A stretch of 64,000 bases of DNA. It comes from Streptomyces sp. CC228A (GTDB lineage: Bacteria > Actinomycetota > Actinomycetes > Streptomycetales > Streptomycetaceae). This document shows, one piece after another, positions 62,457 through 64,000 of the stretch; position 1 is the stretch's first letter, and the number at the start of each line of letters is the position of its first letter. A program made the position numbers and the translations under genes. The notes beneath the pieces were generated by a model. That model did no database searches. It saw nothing but the letters and a program-made list of their open reading frames with translations, and was not told the DNA's origin. Location: positions 287,223-351,222 of the forward strand of contig NZ_JAJPUI010000008.1 in NCBI RefSeq assembly GCF_021390935.1. The letters run 5' to 3'.

Positions 62457-62659
62457 TCTGATACTCCCGCCAGATCATAGAAACCGCAGATAAGAGGACC
62501 CCACGATAACGCGCCCCCGAAGCGCCTCGTCCCCGTTCTACGGTGCCGCTGCCGACGACCCCTGTCTCTCAGTCGCTTACGTGTGCGATTCGGAGCGGGT
62601 GGCCGAACTCTGCGTTGGAGAGCCGCCCCAGCCGCGGAGCGAGAAGCTGCAACACTCGT

Positions 62660-63037
62660 CTACACCGTGGGGTCGAGCGGTGCGATGCCCGTGGCAGCGT
62701 ACAGGTCGGGGACCAGGGACAAGACGGTGACGGGCTCCCCCTCGCGGGCCGCCTTCCAGGCGATGGCCGCGGCATGGGCGACCGGCCATACCGTGTCAGG
62801 CCAGGCCATGGCGTCGTCGGCGTGGGCCGCTGTGAACGCGACGCTCTCGGAGAAGCGCAGCCGGGTGGCGTGCTTGCCCGCTCCAGGGACCTGACGCTCG
62901 GCGGCGATCGCCGCCAGAGAGGGCACGAGGATCCGGCCGGTACCGCGCGACGCCTCGATGTACAACCCGGTGAAGAACGGGTCCGCCTGGTACAGCGCGG
63001 CCAAAGCGGAATGGTCGAGAACCGCTGTCAGGTTCAC
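62660..63037 (-). CDS. PIN-domain-like toxin
   Basis: 125 residues. The start NLTAVLDHSALAALYQADPF places the first PIN Asp at D8. VPSLAAIAAERQV supplies the usual Glu, and HAADDAMAWPDTVWPVAHAA AIAWKAAREGEPVTVLSLVP follows the fold to the end. The usual third-motif acids are weak (VLSLVPDLYAATG), so nuclease activity is likely but not certain. PIN toxins cut RNA. GTG 63037 overlaps the stop of the upstream gene (GTGA), the typical antitoxin-first coupling of VapBC-like pairs. Confidence 0.7.
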   Translation of the reverse strand: MNLTAVLDHSALAALYQADPFFTGLYIEASRGTGRILVPSLAAIAAERQVPGAGKHATRLRFSESVAFTAAHADDAMAWPDTVWPVAHAAAIAWKAAREGEPVTVLSLVPDLYAATGIAPLDPTV

Positions 63038-63285
63038 GCGGCGCGGCCCTGGTGGGCGCGGATCTTCGCCCAGGCGTCCTGACCGGCCTGCTGAACCTGC
63101 TCCGTGTAGTCGATACCGAGCTCCCGGGCGGCCTCGGCGGCGCGCTGCTCGCGTTCGACCGCAGTGAGCTCCTTCGACGCGAGCTCCTCGATCAGGTCGG
63201 TGATCGTCGTACCGCGTTCCTCCGCCAGCAGCCTCAGCCGGTCGCGGACGGCCTCACTGGTCTTGATGCTCGTCGGCTTGCTCAT
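63034..63285 (-). CDS. Ribbon-helix-helix-like antitoxin
   Basis: 83 residues: SKPTSIKTSEAVRDRLRLLA, EERGTTITDLIEELASKELT, VEREQRAAEAARELGIDYTE. The first 45 residues fit an RHH DNA-binding domain (short strand, two helices), and the rest fits a toxin-binding helix. ATG 63285. A perfect dyad lies immediately upstream (63293-63309), as expected for autoregulation. It is coupled to the PIN-like toxin by GTGA. Confidence 0.72.
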   Translation of the reverse strand: MSKPTSIKTSEAVRDRLRLLAEERGTTITDLIEELASKELTAVEREQRAAEAARELGIDYTEQVQQAGQDAWAKIRAHQGRAA

Positions 63286-63292
63286 CCCCCTA

Positions 63293-63309
63293 TTCTACCG
63301 CCGGTAGAA
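63293..63309. promoter_or_regulatory. Toxin-antitoxin operator dyad
   Basis: TTCTACCG-C-CGGTAGAA: perfect 8-base arms around a single base, 8 bases upstream of the antitoxin ATG. It is the likely autoregulatory site of the RHH antitoxin. Confidence 0.72.
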
Positions 63310-63415
63310 CTCAGGTCGAAGTCGCAGTCACCCCAGCGGTCAAGGGCCTGCACAGACCTTGACGGCCTCGGCAGCGAAGGATTGGATGGCGCTCCCAGCG
63401 ATCTAGGGGGCGCTC

Positions 63416-63772
63416 ATGGCCCACGTATCCGTCCAGCGCAGCGACGACCTGCCGCCCTGTTCCCGCTGCAACGGTTCACTCATCCTCGCCGCGACGATGC
63501 CCGTGCTCGATGCCTTCGGCAAGCCGATCACACTGGAGCTGTGCCGGGCCTGCGACGCCAGCGACGCCACGGCCGCCGGAGCCCTGGTCCGCTTCTTCAA
63601 ATCCGGCGGGGGCCAGGACACCACCCGGACCCAGGAGTGCGCCGACCTCGTCCTGGACTTTCAGAAGGAAGCGATGGCCGCACACGGCTACGTCCTCGTC
63701 GACAAGCCAAAGGGCACGACGGCCGCCGTGTTCCCGCCGCACACCGGAGCGGCGCCGAAGGGCGTCGGCTGA
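63416..63772 (+). CDS. DUF6300-like zinc-binding protein
   Basis: 118 residues. DDLPPCSRCNGSLILAATMP and LELCRACDASDATAAGALVR give two CxxC knuckles spaced as in DUF6300 proteins, which Streptomyces carries in many copies. The C-terminus (QECADLVLDFQKEAMAAHGY) is helical. The start ATG 63416 follows agggggcgctc. Function is unknown. It is not coupled to its neighbours. Confidence 0.62.
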   Translation: MAHVSVQRSDDLPPCSRCNGSLILAATMPVLDAFGKPITLELCRACDASDATAAGALVRFFKSGGGQDTTRTQECADLVLDFQKEAMAAHGYVLVDKPKGTTAAVFPPHTGAAPKGVG

Positions 63773-63936
63773 CCATCCGCCCGCGGTGAGCAAGACGTCG
63801 AGCCCGGCGTTGGAGGCGCGTGTACTCGATCGGGTGGCTGCACGGGTGCGGCCACCCTTCGTCACGCGCGCAGGGAGATGTCGCGTCTTGACGGAGGAGG
63901 GCGGTGGTGTCAGTGGGGCCTCGCACAATGGAGTGC

Positions 63937-64000
63937 ATGAACCGACGTGAGCGCACCCTGTTTGCCCAGATCGAGCAGGACGTGCTCGACGACACTAAGT
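63937..64000 (+). CDS. Possible AbiTii-domain protein, 3' cut by window end
   Basis: Only 21 codons are visible: MNRRERTLFAQIEQDVLDDT K. The pattern (R.LFEQIE.DaLDe) resembles the start of actinobacterial AbiTii-type proteins, which continue VPLATALRKC. An in-frame ATG nine bases upstream is an alternative start. The identification is tentative because almost the whole protein lies beyond the window. Confidence 0.35.
   Translation, partial: MNRRERTLFAQIEQDVLDDTK

Overview
The window is very GC-rich with GTG/TTG starts, purine-rich ribosome sites, secreted plant-polysaccharide hydrolases and a tap-tpg telomere-protein operon. It reads as Streptomyces (or a close relative), from the arm of a linear chromosome or from a linear plasmid. 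tap-tpg (26.4-29.2 kb) is normally found near replicon ends, which fits the relics, insertion sequences and accessory genes around it.

Left part (0-17 kb): mostly chromosomal genes. An erythromycin-esterase-like gene lies divergent from a TioE/MerR-type regulator across a perfect palindrome. A GH5 mannanase/cellulase with a CebR-type operator, a GH3 beta-glucosidase and a PL1 pectate lyase form a secreted polysaccharide-degradation set. An acyltransferase, an acyl-CoA dehydrogenase and a class A penicillin-binding protein lie between them. Two relics stand out: the first 49 codons of a glutamate decarboxylase, and a deletion-joined remnant of [NiFe]-hydrogenase small and large subunits.

Middle (18-38 kb): a macrodomain gene followed by a uracil-DNA-glycosylase-like/ADP-ribosyltransferase fusion forms a candidate toxin-antitoxin or defence pair. 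Next come a PLP-enzyme/BenE-transporter group (SbnA-like, trans-sulfuration-like), tap-tpg, a DUF6193 gene split by a 1.67 kb IS5-family element, and a compact candidate RiPP locus: two homologous 30-residue peptides followed by a cytochrome P450.

Right part (38-64 kb): an accessory and defence-like region. It holds a Ser/Thr kinase with a C-terminal propeller, a membrane NACHT NTPase, fragments of conjugation-type (VirB4-like) ATPases, two IS630 elements, a Tn7-like tnsA-tnsB-tniB module with tnsA cut by an IS3 element, a zeta-toxin-like gene, a STAND NTPase with a helical repeat C-terminus, a PIN-type toxin-antitoxin pair with its own operator, and the start of a possible AbiTii gene.

About ten genes carry single-base frameshifts, several of them in C or G runs, and one carries an in-frame TAG. 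Either the assembly has uncorrected indels or this arm is decaying. Function is therefore assigned across the shifts and each case is flagged.
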